The notes below the pieces were generated by a model. It was not told the DNA's origin and searched no databases. It was given only the letters and a program-made list of their open reading frames with translations. Positions 9,372 through 18,073 of a stretch of 64,000 bases of DNA are shown in pieces (positions within the stretch are counted from its first letter, which is position 1; every line of letters begins with the position of its first letter). Both the position numbers and the translations under genes were made by a program. The stretch covers positions 219,342-283,341 of the forward strand of contig CAZFLR010000001.1 in assembly GCA_964519385.1 (NCBI GenBank). Reading direction: 5' to 3'. Source of the DNA: SVFI01 sp964519385. GTDB lineage: Bacteria; Bacillota; Clostridia; Lachnospirales; Lachnospiraceae.

Positions 9372-9400
9372 ACTATAACTCACTTTTGGTTGAGTGTCAA
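9372..9400 (-). promoter_or_regulatory. Strong sigma-A promoter for the DUF6465-like gene
   Basis: On the minus strand, TTGACA (9400-9395) and TATAGT (9377-9372) are 17 bases apart. The spacer holds an inverted repeat, ACTCA-8-TGAGT, that could be an operator. The leader is about 75 bases long. Confidence 0.8.
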
Positions 9401-9457
9401 TTTTTTTTGCCCAAAACCCTTGTAAACACTGCGTTTTCTCTGTTTTGTACAAAAAAA

Positions 9458-10294
9458 TTAAAGTTTTGCGGCAAAATATATCAATAATACTGCACCTAAA
9501 ACAATTCTGTAAATTCCAAATGGGATAAAATCGTGCTTTTTTATATAATTCATAAGCAATTTTATAACAAAAACTGACACAACAAATGCTGAAATACAGC
9601 CTGTGGCAAGTATCAGAATTTCATTCGGAGTAAAAACAAGCCCCTCCGCCATGAACTTGACAAGCTTAAGCAAACTCGCACCGCACATAACCGGGATTGC
9701 AAGATAAAAGGTAAATTCCGCAGCCACTACACGGGATACTGAGAGCAAAAGTGCTCCGACAATCGTCGCTCCCGAACGGGAGGTTCCCGGAAAGACCGCT
9801 GCAATAAGCTGAAACAATCCGATATAAAGGACAGTCCGGTAAGTGAGCTCCGACACACTGTTTATCTGCGCCGGTTTACCTTTTTTCTTCTTCTCGATTA
9901 CAATAAAAAGAATACCAAATACGATGAGTGCCGTTGCAACACAAGGGAAATTATACAAATATTTGTCCAGGAAATCATCAAACAAAAGTCCTACAACCGC
10001 TGCCGGTACACAGGCAATCAATATTTTGACCCAGAGAAGCAGAACATCTTTTTTCCAGAACGGCTCTCCCTTCTTTGTCAGATTTACCGGAAAAATTTCA
10101 TTCCAGTACAAAATAACAACCGCCAGAATTGCTCCAAGCTGGATTACCACCAGAAACAGATTCCAGAAATCCTCTCTCACATTCAGTTTAATAAACTCAT
10201 CCAATATAATCATATGACCTGTGCTGCTGATTGGAAGCCACTCTGTAATTCCTTCCACAATACCAAACAGAACTGCCTTTAATATTTCCGCCAT
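9458..10294 (-). CDS. uppP: Undecaprenyl-diphosphatase UppP (BacA)
   Basis: This integral membrane phosphatase converts undecaprenyl pyrophosphate to the monophosphate that carries cell-wall precursors, and gives some bacitracin tolerance. The 278 residues carry both family motifs: EGITEWLPISSTGHMII near residues 14-30 and PGTSRSGATIVGALLLS near 169-185. About seven to eight hydrophobic segments are visible. The start follows AAAGGAGCATGGA. It lies 27 bases downstream of a lipase-like gene and may be co-transcribed with it. No clear terminator hairpin follows the stop. Confidence 0.97.
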   Translation of the reverse strand: MAEILKAVLFGIVEGITEWLPISSTGHMIILDEFIKLNVREDFWNLFLVVIQLGAILAVVILYWNEIFPVNLTKKGEPFWKKDVLLLWVKILIACVPAAVVGLLFDDFLDKYLYNFPCVATALIVFGILFIVIEKKKKGKPAQINSVSELTYRTVLYIGLFQLIAAVFPGTSRSGATIVGALLLSVSRVVAAEFTFYLAIPVMCGASLLKLVKFMAEGLVFTPNEILILATGCISAFVVSVFVIKLLMNYIKKHDFIPFGIYRIVLGAVLLIYFAAKL

Positions 10295-10321
10295 TCCATG
10301 CTCCTTTCGTCATCTTCATTC

Positions 10322-11170
10322 TTACTTTTCAAGATATGCCAGCATATCCTCATAACATTCCTTTGCATCCTCATATCCCTGCTTATAAAGTACCTCCAGT
10401 TTTTCTTTACTTTTTTCCAGCCGTCCCACTCCCGACGGATACTTCGGCCGGATTACAAACACATTCTCTCTGGCCTGCTCCTTCTCAAGGAAATCAAGGG
10501 TACGGTTATAACGTGTATGACGGATTGCAAGGTCATGAACCAGATGCGGATATTTATGATATCGCACCTTTGAAAGCCCAAGCATCGGAAACGGTTCTCT
10601 CCGATAGCCTTCCTCCTTTGTCATGATGACAACATTCTTCCGGTTACCGTCCTTCAGGGATTTCATAATCGGAATACAGTCCGCCACGCCCCCATCGAGG
10701 TATTTCTTTCCGTCCAGCTCCACCATGCGCGATACCAGAGGCATGGAAGCTGATGCCTGAACTGCAACGATATCCTTATAATAATCCTTCAACGGATAAT
10801 AGACCGGCTGTCCGGTCTCTACGTCCGTAATCACCGCATACGCCTTTCCCTTGTATGCGTGCGCAGTCTCATAATCATACAGATCCAGTTCATTCGGGAT
10901 CCGGTTATAACACATATCCGCATTAAAGATATCCCCTGTTTTGAGCAGAGAATAAAATCCGCAATAATTTTTATCCTCCAGATAATCCGTGGCCACCCGG
11001 AACCCTCTTTTGTGCTGCTTTGAGATATAGCTGCACAAAAGACACGCCCCCATGGAGACCCCGTAACAGCTTTCAAATTCGATCCCTTTTTCCAAAAAAT
11101 AATCCAGTACGCCGGCAGTGTAAATGCCTTTCATTCCGCCGCCTTCCAAAACCAGACCGGCTTTATACAT
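10322..11170 (-). CDS. Patatin-like phospholipase family protein
   Basis: Predicted serine lipid acyl hydrolase of the bacterial patatin group. The oxyanion motif GGGMKGIYTAGVLD, the nucleophile elbow GVSMG near residue 40 and the catalytic Asp in DGGVADCIP are all present, giving a Ser-Asp dyad. Length is 282 residues from the ATG at 11170 (MYKAGLVLEGG). A second ATG 18 bases upstream (MERSGH, 11188) has no ribosome site and the true start is not certain. There is no signal peptide, so it is probably cytoplasmic or membrane-peripheral. Substrate unknown. It is followed closely by uppP. Confidence 0.88.
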   Translation of the reverse strand: MYKAGLVLEGGGMKGIYTAGVLDYFLEKGIEFESCYGVSMGACLLCSYISKQHKRGFRVATDYLEDKNYCGFYSLLKTGDIFNADMCYNRIPNELDLYDYETAHAYKGKAYAVITDVETGQPVYYPLKDYYKDIVAVQASASMPLVSRMVELDGKKYLDGGVADCIPIMKSLKDGNRKNVVIMTKEEGYRREPFPMLGLSKVRYHKYPHLVHDLAIRHTRYNRTLDFLEKEQARENVFVIRPKYPSGVGRLEKSKEKLEVLYKQGYEDAKECYEDMLAYLEK

Positions 11171-11240
11171 ATGACCACTTCTTTCCATAACTTAAATATA
11201 TGTGCGATGCTTCACCTTATGACGAAGCTGTTCACGTTTC

Positions 11241-12443
11241 CTATTTTATCATTCCGTATTCCGCTGCCAGCTTCTCAAATGCAGCAATGGAACGTTTTAC
11301 CTTTTCTGTCTCCACACAGTAAGAAATGCGGAAAAATCCCGGGCATCCGAAGCTGTCTCCCGGAACAAGCACAAGGTTATATTTTTCAAGTGCCACATTA
11401 CAAAATTCATTTGCATCCGCAACCGGCGATTTCGGGAACATATAAAAGGTTCCGCCCGGTTTCACAATTGAAAATCCAAGTCTTGTCAGTTCCTTGTATA
11501 AAATATTGGCATTTGTCTCGTATACCTTTAAATCTGAGGTCTCTCCGAGCAGCTCAGCCACTGTCAACTGAATCAGGGAAGCCGGACAGTTATGTCCGAT
11601 GCCTCTTGAAATCTGCACGCACATATGGACAATGGTCTCCGCATCCCTACAGGCCGGATTTACAGCCACATATCCGATACGCTCCCCCGGGAAGGAAAGA
11701 GATTTACTGTAGGAATAACACATGATTGTATTATCATAAAACCTTGAGACACATGGCGCATCCACTCCCTCGAACACAATCTCACGATACGGTTCATCAG
11801 AGATGATATAAATATCATGCCCGTATTTTTCTTCTGCCTTCTTCAGGATATCCGCCAGTCTCTGAATTGTCTCTGTCGAATAAACGATACCGGACGGATT
11901 GTTCGGTGTATTAATTAAAACAGCTGCTGTCTTCTCATTTAATTCTTTCTCAAACGCCTCAAAATTAATCTGAAAAGAGGTTGTATCCGCCGGAATCACC
12001 TTCAAAACTGCTCCCGTTGCGTCCACATACGGTCTGTACTCCGGAAAAAACGGTGCAAACGTGATAATTTCCTCACCCGGACAAACTACCGCACGGAACG
12101 CATGTGCAAGTGCGCCTGCTGCCCCGGATGCCATAAACACATGATTGTAGTCATACGGAATACCATAGGTTTCCTTCAGGTAACCTGCAATCTTTTTACG
12201 GACCGAAAGAATACCGTGTCCCTCACTGTATCCGTGCAGGGAAAGCGGGTCTGATTCATCCAGAATTTTTTTCATTACCTCATTGACCCGTTCCGGTGCC
12301 GGAACACTCGGATTGCCGAGACTGTAATCAAAAACATTCTCAAAACCTATCTCCTCTCCGATTTTATGTGCCTTCGCGCTCATTTCACGAATCACCGATT
12401 TCATTCCTAACATTTCTTTGTACTTTGGTGAAAGCATGTTCAT
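11241..12443 (-). CDS. Pyridoxal-phosphate aminotransferase, class I/II
   Basis: A cytoplasmic fold-type I aminotransferase of 400 residues. The Schiff-base lysine lies in SYSKSLSFPGERIGY near residue 240, with NTPNNPSG near 180 and SDEPYREIVFEG near 215. These are typical of aspartate/aromatic-type enzymes, but I cannot name the amino acid. The start is ATG at 12443 behind AGGAGGAATGAAC. It lies downstream of the MBOAT/SGNH pair with a 50-base gap, and context gives no pathway. Confidence 0.92.
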   Translation of the reverse strand: MNMLSPKYKEMLGMKSVIREMSAKAHKIGEEIGFENVFDYSLGNPSVPAPERVNEVMKKILDESDPLSLHGYSEGHGILSVRKKIAGYLKETYGIPYDYNHVFMASGAAGALAHAFRAVVCPGEEIITFAPFFPEYRPYVDATGAVLKVIPADTTSFQINFEAFEKELNEKTAAVLINTPNNPSGIVYSTETIQRLADILKKAEEKYGHDIYIISDEPYREIVFEGVDAPCVSRFYDNTIMCYSYSKSLSFPGERIGYVAVNPACRDAETIVHMCVQISRGIGHNCPASLIQLTVAELLGETSDLKVYETNANILYKELTRLGFSIVKPGGTFYMFPKSPVADANEFCNVALEKYNLVLVPGDSFGCPGFFRISYCVETEKVKRSIAAFEKLAAEYGMIK

Positions 12444-12493
12444 TCCTCCTATTCTTATATATCGATATATCAGCCTGTTTTCTGCCGTATTTC

Positions 12494-13429
12494 CTACCTG
12501 TATACGGAATACCCGTCCATATATGCCTGTATATCATCAATCAGCCGTTCTGTACGAATCCGTGTGCCCTCGTCCGTCAGATGTGTATGTGAATTGTAAA
12601 AATAACTCTCATCCATCATATAATCCCTGAAATCCGAAATCACCGGACAGCCCAGCAGCTCATCCATCTCTTTTCCCATTTCATAGTATTCCTCCGGTGA
12701 CGGCGTGTTTTCGTACACGGCAATGGGATATGCAGCCACCAGCATCGTTGCTCCCCTCCGGGTCAGATAGTCATTGAGCCCGTTTAATCTCTCGGCTGTC
12801 GTTTCATTGATATGATTGACCGTCACTGCCGAAAAATCAATATTCTCCTCCGACTCCGGTCTTGGATAATAAATATCTCCGTATTCATTAAACGCACTCC
12901 GGCGATAGCAATCTGTTGTTTCCGTATTTCCTGTTTCCGTTCGCCACATAGTCAGACATTTCTTGAGATAGGTGGGATAGGCAAATATCATGTCGGGCCA
13001 GTCTTTGGCGCGAATCAGCGGATACAACTCTGCATGATTCTCTATCGTAATCCATGCAAGTACCGGATTTTTTATCTCATCCGTATCATCATAGTTCGTG
13101 TGCGCGATAATGTAGATGTCTCCCTCTTCGACATGAAGCTTCGCCGCCTGCTCATTAAATGCATTTCCGACTCCCCCGTGCAGCCCCATATTCACAACCG
13201 GCATTCCGAATGCCTCCTCAATCCTCTCGCTGTCAATGCCAAAGGCGAGGTTGGAATTTCCGACAAGCACAATCTTCGGTCCTTCCACGCTTTTAAGCCT
13301 GTGCACCTTATCGAGCATGGAAGCCTGATAATTTCCCGTATACTGTGGCATCACAACCCCAAAGCAGAAGAGAAACAGCAAAAATGCCAGCACTGTTAAC
13401 TTGATAAAAAAAACTATTTTTTTCTTCAT
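12494..13429 (-). CDS. Membrane-anchored SGNH/DltD-like hydrolase, partner of MBOAT
   Basis: The 311-residue protein has one N-terminal transmembrane anchor (residues 5-27) and a presumably extracellular domain. Block I is LVGNSNLAFGID, with Ser as the possible nucleophile, and a late HTHLTDEGTRIRTERLI block resembles the Asp-x-x-His region of SGNH acyl-transfer partners. Such proteins work with MBOAT acyltransferases to acylate teichoic acids or exopolysaccharides. The MBOAT gene ends 12 bases upstream, so the two are surely co-transcribed. No dltA or dltC is nearby, so D-alanylation is not supported; O-acetylation of a surface glycan is more likely, by inference. Confidence 0.75.
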   Translation of the reverse strand: MKKKIVFFIKLTVLAFLLFLFCFGVVMPQYTGNYQASMLDKVHRLKSVEGPKIVLVGNSNLAFGIDSERIEEAFGMPVVNMGLHGGVGNAFNEQAAKLHVEEGDIYIIAHTNYDDTDEIKNPVLAWITIENHAELYPLIRAKDWPDMIFAYPTYLKKCLTMWRTETGNTETTDCYRRSAFNEYGDIYYPRPESEENIDFSAVTVNHINETTAERLNGLNDYLTRRGATMLVAAYPIAVYENTPSPEEYYEMGKEMDELLGCPVISDFRDYMMDESYFYNSHTHLTDEGTRIRTERLIDDIQAYMDGYSVYR

Positions 13430-13441
13430 GGCAACCTTTCC

Positions 13442-14923
13442 TTAAAACTGGAAATAAATAAATGCAGTCTGTGCATATTCGTAACCATAGACTCCAAATA
13501 TCATAATCATAAGAAGTAATGTTATATATACGACATACCGCATCGGCGCGCTCTGCAGAAGCACCTCGCGATTGAGGTCAATTCCCCTATATCTGCAAAC
13601 ATCCACCAGAAACAGCAGGACAAATGCGATAAGCAGTCCAAGTAATGCTCCCGTGTCAAGTCCCCAGCCTTCCACTGCATATCCGAACGCCCTTGAAAAT
13701 CCGAAATTAGCTTTTATCTGACGCAGCAGACCAAATACCTGCGAAACGCTCTCCGCCCGGAAGAACATCCATGTGATATCGACAAGTATAAAAGTACAGA
13801 TGCCTGCAAAAAAGCGATGCGAATACCGTGATGCATCTACACCGAAACGCTCTCTTAATCTTCTCCTCAAGCCATCTGTTGCCTGTTCTGTCACCAGATA
13901 GGCTCCGTTGAGTCCGCCCCATATTACATAGGTCCAGTTGGCTCCATGCCATAATCCGCTCACCAGAAAAATAATCATGGTGTTTATGTATTTGCGCACG
14001 GTTCCCTTCCGGTTTCCTCCGAGCGGAATGTAGAGATAATCCCGAAACCAGCTTGTCAGTGAAATATGCCATCTTTTCCAGAAATCATTCACCGATGTCG
14101 CAAGATAAGGGCAGTCGAAATTGTCCATCAGCTTGAATCCGAGCACTCTTGCACTTCCGATTGCAATATAGGAATATCCTCCGAAATCACAATAAATCTG
14201 AAAAGCAAACAGTACTGTGGCAATCAATATTTCCACGCCGGAATATTCCAGATAATTATCATATACATTCGTCACAATCCCGGACAAATTATCGGCAATC
14301 ACTATTTTTATAAAAAGTCCCCACAGCATTGTGAGAAGTCCGCTCCGTACCCGGTCCACATCAAAGGTATTCTTTCTGTCAAACTGTGCCAGCAGATTCC
14401 CCGAGCGTTCTATCGGTCCGGCTACAAGTTGCGGAAAGAATGAGACAAACAGTGCATAGCGGAGAAGATTTTTCGTCGCCTTAATGTCTCCTCTGTATAC
14501 ATCCACCGTATAGCTGAGTGCCTGAAATATGTAAAACGAAATTCCGACCGGTAACACCACATCAAATGCAGCAAGCTTCGCATCCTGTCCAAGCAGCTCA
14601 AGCAGTGCATTCACATTTTCCGCGAAAAAACCGCTGTATTTAAACACAAATAAAATTCCGATGTTGATGATAAAGCTTCCTGCAAGTGACCAGCCTGCAA
14701 GCCGTCTTCTTCCTTTTTCACTAAAATGCGACACAAGCAGACTGCACGCAAATGTAATCAGCGTAGAACCGGCAAGCAGAACTGCATACTTTGCATTCCA
14801 GTTCATATAGAAAAAGTAACTTGCTGCCAGAAGCCACAGATTGCGAAATTTATAGGGAAGTGCGAAATACAGAAGCACGACCACCGGAAAAAAGAGCAGA
14901 TAACTGACCGAATTAAAAATCAT
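13442..14923 (-). CDS. MBOAT family membrane O-acyltransferase (AlgI/DltB type)
   Basis: A 493-residue polytopic membrane protein with about ten to twelve hydrophobic segments. Signature stretches are FFPQLVAGPIERSGNLL, FWKRWHISLTSWFRDYLYIP and VSGLWHGANWTYVIWG, where His in LWHGANW is the catalytic histidine of the family. It moves an acyl group across the membrane for transfer to a surface polymer. The start is ATG at 14923 after AAGGAAGG. It forms an operon with the SGNH-like gene downstream and has its own promoter. Confidence 0.93.
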   Translation of the reverse strand: MIFNSVSYLLFFPVVVLLYFALPYKFRNLWLLAASYFFYMNWNAKYAVLLAGSTLITFACSLLVSHFSEKGRRRLAGWSLAGSFIINIGILFVFKYSGFFAENVNALLELLGQDAKLAAFDVVLPVGISFYIFQALSYTVDVYRGDIKATKNLLRYALFVSFFPQLVAGPIERSGNLLAQFDRKNTFDVDRVRSGLLTMLWGLFIKIVIADNLSGIVTNVYDNYLEYSGVEILIATVLFAFQIYCDFGGYSYIAIGSARVLGFKLMDNFDCPYLATSVNDFWKRWHISLTSWFRDYLYIPLGGNRKGTVRKYINTMIIFLVSGLWHGANWTYVIWGGLNGAYLVTEQATDGLRRRLRERFGVDASRYSHRFFAGICTFILVDITWMFFRAESVSQVFGLLRQIKANFGFSRAFGYAVEGWGLDTGALLGLLIAFVLLFLVDVCRYRGIDLNREVLLQSAPMRYVVYITLLLMIMIFGVYGYEYAQTAFIYFQF

Positions 14924-14961
14924 TCTTTTTCCTTCCTTTGTAAAACAACATAACTAGATTG

Positions 14962-14990
14962 ATTATACTTCCATTAGGTGTTTTTGGCAA
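14962..14990 (-). promoter_or_regulatory. Sigma-A promoter for the MBOAT operon
   Basis: TTGCCA (14990-14985) and TATAAT (14967-14962) on the minus strand with a 17-base spacer, about 40 bases before the MBOAT start. Confidence 0.72.
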
Positions 14991-15063
14991 TTTTTTTGTT
15001 TATTATTGATAGATTCCGGCAAAAAGTGTAGGCACTATCACTCTAGGTTTTTCTCCGGTTAGA

Positions 15064-15072
15064 TGCTATGAT
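15064..15072 (+). promoter_or_regulatory. Extended -10 promoter-like element for a plus-strand small RNA
   Basis: TGCTATGAT matches TGnTATAAT with one change. The -35 position shows no consensus. It would start RNA near 15079, upstream of a terminator with no gene between. Confidence 0.35.
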
Positions 15073-15078
15073 ATAGAT

Positions 15079-15176
15079 ATGTTTATGGGTATATCACATA
15101 CAGAGGACTTTGCGACTTCTTCTGTAGTGTTATTCTTTCACCTTGCGGACTCCAAATGGGGTCCGCTTATTTTTTT
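15079..15176 (+). ncRNA. Candidate small RNA with two hairpins
   Basis: No gene is visible here, yet the plus strand shows an extended -10 box, a stem-loop, then an intrinsic terminator, together about 95 bases. The first stem is ACAGAGGA with TCTTCTGT (about 15100-15125, ten-base loop). The terminator is GCGGACTCC with GGGGTCCGC (15149-15170) followed by TTATTTTTTT. In both stems the imperfect pairs are G-U on the plus strand but A-C on the minus strand, so only the plus-strand RNA folds completely. I do not recognise an Rfam family. A 71-codon frame here (from 15079) has no ribosome site and runs through the terminator, so a peptide is unlikely. Confidence 0.45.
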
Positions 15177-15178
15177 CG
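15149..15178 (+). terminator. Rho-independent terminator, plus strand
   Basis: Nine-pair stem with loop AAAT, one G-U pair, and a T-rich run after it. It belongs to the candidate small RNA because no plus-strand gene precedes it. Confidence 0.7.
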
Positions 15179-15192
15179 GGTTTTCACCTGAA

Positions 15193-15233
15193 ACGAAGAA
15201 AAAGGACCTCCGAAATCATCGAAGATCCTTTTT
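15193..15233 (-). terminator. Rho-independent terminator of the mmsB operon
   Basis: A fifteen-pair stem, 15199-15213 with 15219-15233, is complete on the minus strand through G-U pairs and ends in a U run. It lies about 39 bases after the permease stop. Confidence 0.8.
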
Positions 15234-15271
15234 GATTAGATATACGTGGGAATATACCCTGACTGTTTTAA

Positions 15272-16444
15272 TTATTTATCTGTTTTCTTTGTAACAATAT
15301 CAAAAATAACTGCTGCTAAAAGTACAAGACCTTTAACCACCTTCTGGTAGTTTGCATCCACACCCATGATGGACATACCAAGGTTGATAACACCCATGAG
15401 AACTGCACCTACGATAACTCCAGGAATCGTTCCGACTCCGCCGTATGCGGAAGCACCACCTACGAAGCATGAGCTGATAGCATCCATTTCGTAGTTCTGT
15501 CCGTATGTAGGCTGTGCACTTGTCATACGTGCGATTGTCAGCATACCTGCAAGTGCTGCAAGGAATCCCATGTTTGTATATGCGATGAAGTATACCTTCT
15601 TTGTATTGATACCTGAAAGCTTAGTTGCTTTTTCATTACCGCCGACTGCGTAGAAGTAACGGCCTGTTGTTGTTTTGCTTGTGATATATCCGTATACAAG
15701 GACTACAACAAGAACCCATACAAGAGCTGTCGGAATGCCTTTGTACTGTGCAAGACGGAATGCAAATACCAAAATTACTGCACAGATAACAAGTGTCTTA
15801 ACGATCATGGATGCCAGTGCTTCCATCTCGTATCCTTTCTTTGCTCTGTTCATACGATTCTTAATCTGGATAATCACATAGATTGCACATGCGATTACAC
15901 CGACAAGCATACATGTTACATTGAATCCGCTTCCTCCGAATACATCCGGGATATAGCAGTTTGCGCCACCACCGAATATCTGGACAAATTTCTCATTTGT
16001 AAGAGAAACAGTAAGACCGTTAAGAACCACGTTTGATAATCCACGGAACACAAGCATACCTGAAAGTGTTACGATGAACGGCGGTACATGTACATAAGCA
16101 ATCCAGAATGCCTGCCACGCTCCGATTGCAGTACCTACTAAAAGCATCATGATAGATGCAGCCACCGGATTCCATCCGTTTGACTCCATAAGTGTTGCTC
16201 CGACAGCTCCTACGAAACATACGATAGAACCTACGGAAAGGTCGATGTTACCACCGGTCAGGATACACAGTAACATACCCGAAGCGAGTACGAATACATA
16301 TGCATTCTGTGAAATCAAGTTACTAACGTTCTGAGGAAGAAGGATTTTTCCGCCTGTCTGCCATGTGAAGAACAATGTAACTAAAATTAAAACAATGATC
16401 ATAGTATATTTTTTAACACCACTCATTAATTTCGCTTTATCCAT
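15272..16444 (-). CDS. mmsB: Multiple-monosaccharide ABC transporter permease (GguB/MmsB type)
   Basis: A 390-residue inner-membrane permease with about ten transmembrane segments, homologous to XylH/RbsC. Visible family patterns are GMLLCILTGGNIDLSVGSIVCFVGAVGA near residues 55-80, PPFIVTLSGMLVFRGLS near 120-136 and AISSCFVGGASAYGGVGTIPGVIVGAVLMGVINLGMSIMG near the C terminus. It imports hexoses or pentoses captured by the ChvE-like binding protein. It follows the ATPase gene by only 3 bases, so the two are co-translated, and a good terminator follows. Confidence 0.92.
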   Translation of the reverse strand: MDKAKLMSGVKKYTMIIVLILVTLFFTWQTGGKILLPQNVSNLISQNAYVFVLASGMLLCILTGGNIDLSVGSIVCFVGAVGATLMESNGWNPVAASIMMLLVGTAIGAWQAFWIAYVHVPPFIVTLSGMLVFRGLSNVVLNGLTVSLTNEKFVQIFGGGANCYIPDVFGGSGFNVTCMLVGVIACAIYVIIQIKNRMNRAKKGYEMEALASMIVKTLVICAVILVFAFRLAQYKGIPTALVWVLVVVLVYGYITSKTTTGRYFYAVGGNEKATKLSGINTKKVYFIAYTNMGFLAALAGMLTIARMTSAQPTYGQNYEMDAISSCFVGGASAYGGVGTIPGVIVGAVLMGVINLGMSIMGVDANYQKVVKGLVLLAAVIFDIVTKKTDK

Positions 16445-16447
16445 TGT

Positions 16448-17989
16448 TTATTCTCCTTTACTTGATGATTTAATAATATGTGACATGATAACTTCCTGGG
16501 AAGCCTCTTCTGCCGCAAGCTCTCCTACCATCTTTCCTTCATTCATGATATAAATTCTGTCGCACATACCAAGAACTTCAGGAAGTTCGGAAGAAATCAT
16601 GATAACAGATTTTCCTTCTGCCACCAGCTTGTTAATAATACAGTAAATTTCATATTTTGCACCTACGTCAATACCACGCGTAGGCTCATCCAGAATCAGC
16701 ACATCCGGATCCGTGAACATCCATTTTGCCAGCAGCACCTTCTGCTGGTTACCACCGCTGAGATTGCCCACATTCTGTTCCACTGACGGACACTTCGTGT
16801 TAAGCTTTTCTTTATAATCAACTGCAATGGCATATTCTTTATCTTGATCAATCACACCGTTTTTGGAAATTGCATCCAGATTGGCCAGTGTCGTATTAAT
16901 CTTGATTGGATTTGAAAGGATAAGTCCGTTTCCTTTACGGTCCTCTGTCACATAAGCAACCTTATGTTTGATTGCATCTTTAATGTTTTTAAGATGTACT
17001 TCTTCACCATTTATTTTCAATGTTCCGGAAATACCGGTACCATAGCTCTTGCCGAAGATACTCATCGCAAGCTCTGTACGCCCTGCTCCCATGAGGCCGG
17101 CGATACCTACAACCTCACCTTTTCGCACATTCATGCTGACACTGTCAACCACTTTACGTTCCGGATAGAGCGGATGATATACATTCCAGTCTTTTACCTC
17201 AAGATTGATATCTCCGATTTTCTTATCCTCACGTTTCGGGAAACGGTCCGTAAGCTCACGTCCTACCATGCCTTTAATAATCCGGCCTTCCGAAAAATCA
17301 TCTGTTTTCTTATCCAGAGTCTCAATTGTTGAACCGTCACGAATAACCGTAATCTTGTCGGCTACATATGAGATTTCATTTAATTTATGAGAAATAATAA
17401 TGGATGTCATACCTTCCTTTTTGAACTGAAGCATCAAATCCAAAAGTGCTTTGGAATCTGTTTCATTCAAGGAAGCAGTCGGTTCATCCAAAATAAGCAG
17501 TCTCGCTTTTTTAGCAAGTGCTTTTGCAATTTCTACAAGCTGCTGCTTGCCTGTACCGATATCTTTGATCAGCGTTCTGGAAGACTCCTTAAGACCTACT
17601 GTCTTTAAATACTTCTCTGCCTCTCCGTATGTATCGTTCCAATTGATGGCAAAACTCTTACCTCTCTCATTTCCGAGGAACATGTTCTCGCCAATCGTCA
17701 TATAAGGAATCAATGCCAGCTCCTGATGGATGATGACAATTCCTTTTTCTTCACTGTCTTTAATTTTGGTAAATTTACAAACTTCGCCGTCATAGATGAT
17801 GTCACCCTCGTATGTTCCGTAAGGATAAACACCACTGAGTACGTTCATCAGTGTGGATTTACCGGCACCATTTTCACCTACAAGTGCATGGATCTCGCCT
17901 TCTTCAACCTGCAGATTCACGTTATCCAATGCCTTAACTCCCGGGAATGTTTTGGTGATATTTTTCATTTCAAGTAATATTTTCGCCAA
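16448..17989 (-). CDS. mmsA: Multiple-monosaccharide ABC transporter ATP-binding protein (GguA/MmsA type)
   Basis: A 513-residue tandem ATPase that energises sugar import. The first cassette has Walker A GENGAGKS near residue 38, the degenerate signature GTGKQQLVEIAKAL and Walker B LLILDEPTAS. The second has the reduced P-loop GLMGAGRTE and the full signature LSGGNQQKVLLAKWM. I place the start at TTG 17989 (MAKILLEMKNITKTF), six bases after GGGAGGG; the longer frame to 18004 would start inside that ribosome site. Gene order, binding protein then ATPase then permease, is standard. A hairpin between the binding protein gene and this one may lower its expression. Confidence 0.93.
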   Translation of the reverse strand: MAKILLEMKNITKTFPGVKALDNVNLQVEEGEIHALVGENGAGKSTLMNVLSGVYPYGTYEGDIIYDGEVCKFTKIKDSEEKGIVIIHQELALIPYMTIGENMFLGNERGKSFAINWNDTYGEAEKYLKTVGLKESSRTLIKDIGTGKQQLVEIAKALAKKARLLILDEPTASLNETDSKALLDLMLQFKKEGMTSIIISHKLNEISYVADKITVIRDGSTIETLDKKTDDFSEGRIIKGMVGRELTDRFPKREDKKIGDINLEVKDWNVYHPLYPERKVVDSVSMNVRKGEVVGIAGLMGAGRTELAMSIFGKSYGTGISGTLKINGEEVHLKNIKDAIKHKVAYVTEDRKGNGLILSNPIKINTTLANLDAISKNGVIDQDKEYAIAVDYKEKLNTKCPSVEQNVGNLSGGNQQKVLLAKWMFTDPDVLILDEPTRGIDVGAKYEIYCIINKLVAEGKSVIMISSELPEVLGMCDRIYIMNEGKMVGELAAEEASQEVIMSHIIKSSSKGE

Positions 17990-18026
17990 TTGTATCCCTC
18001 CCAATATCTAATCAATTACTTTTTAA

Positions 18027-18050
18027 CAGGCGGGATAAAAATCCCGCCTG
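18027..18050 (-). terminator. Intercistronic hairpin between sugar-binding protein and ATPase genes
   Basis: A ten-pair GC-rich stem (CAGGCGGGAT with ATCCCGCCTG, loop of four), followed on the minus strand by TTAAAAAG. The weak U run suggests partial termination or mRNA 3'-end protection rather than full stop, which would give more binding protein than transporter. Confidence 0.65.
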
Positions 18051-18073
18051 CCAATAAACCGTTTTACTTAAGA

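Noticed and set aside
15079..15294. 71-codon frame in the intergenic gap
   Set aside because: No ribosome site; it runs through two terminator hairpins. A small RNA explains the region better.
16448..18004. Longer start of mmsA at TTG 18004
   Set aside because: It would place the GGGAGGG ribosome site inside the coding region; the TTG at 17989 has perfect spacing.
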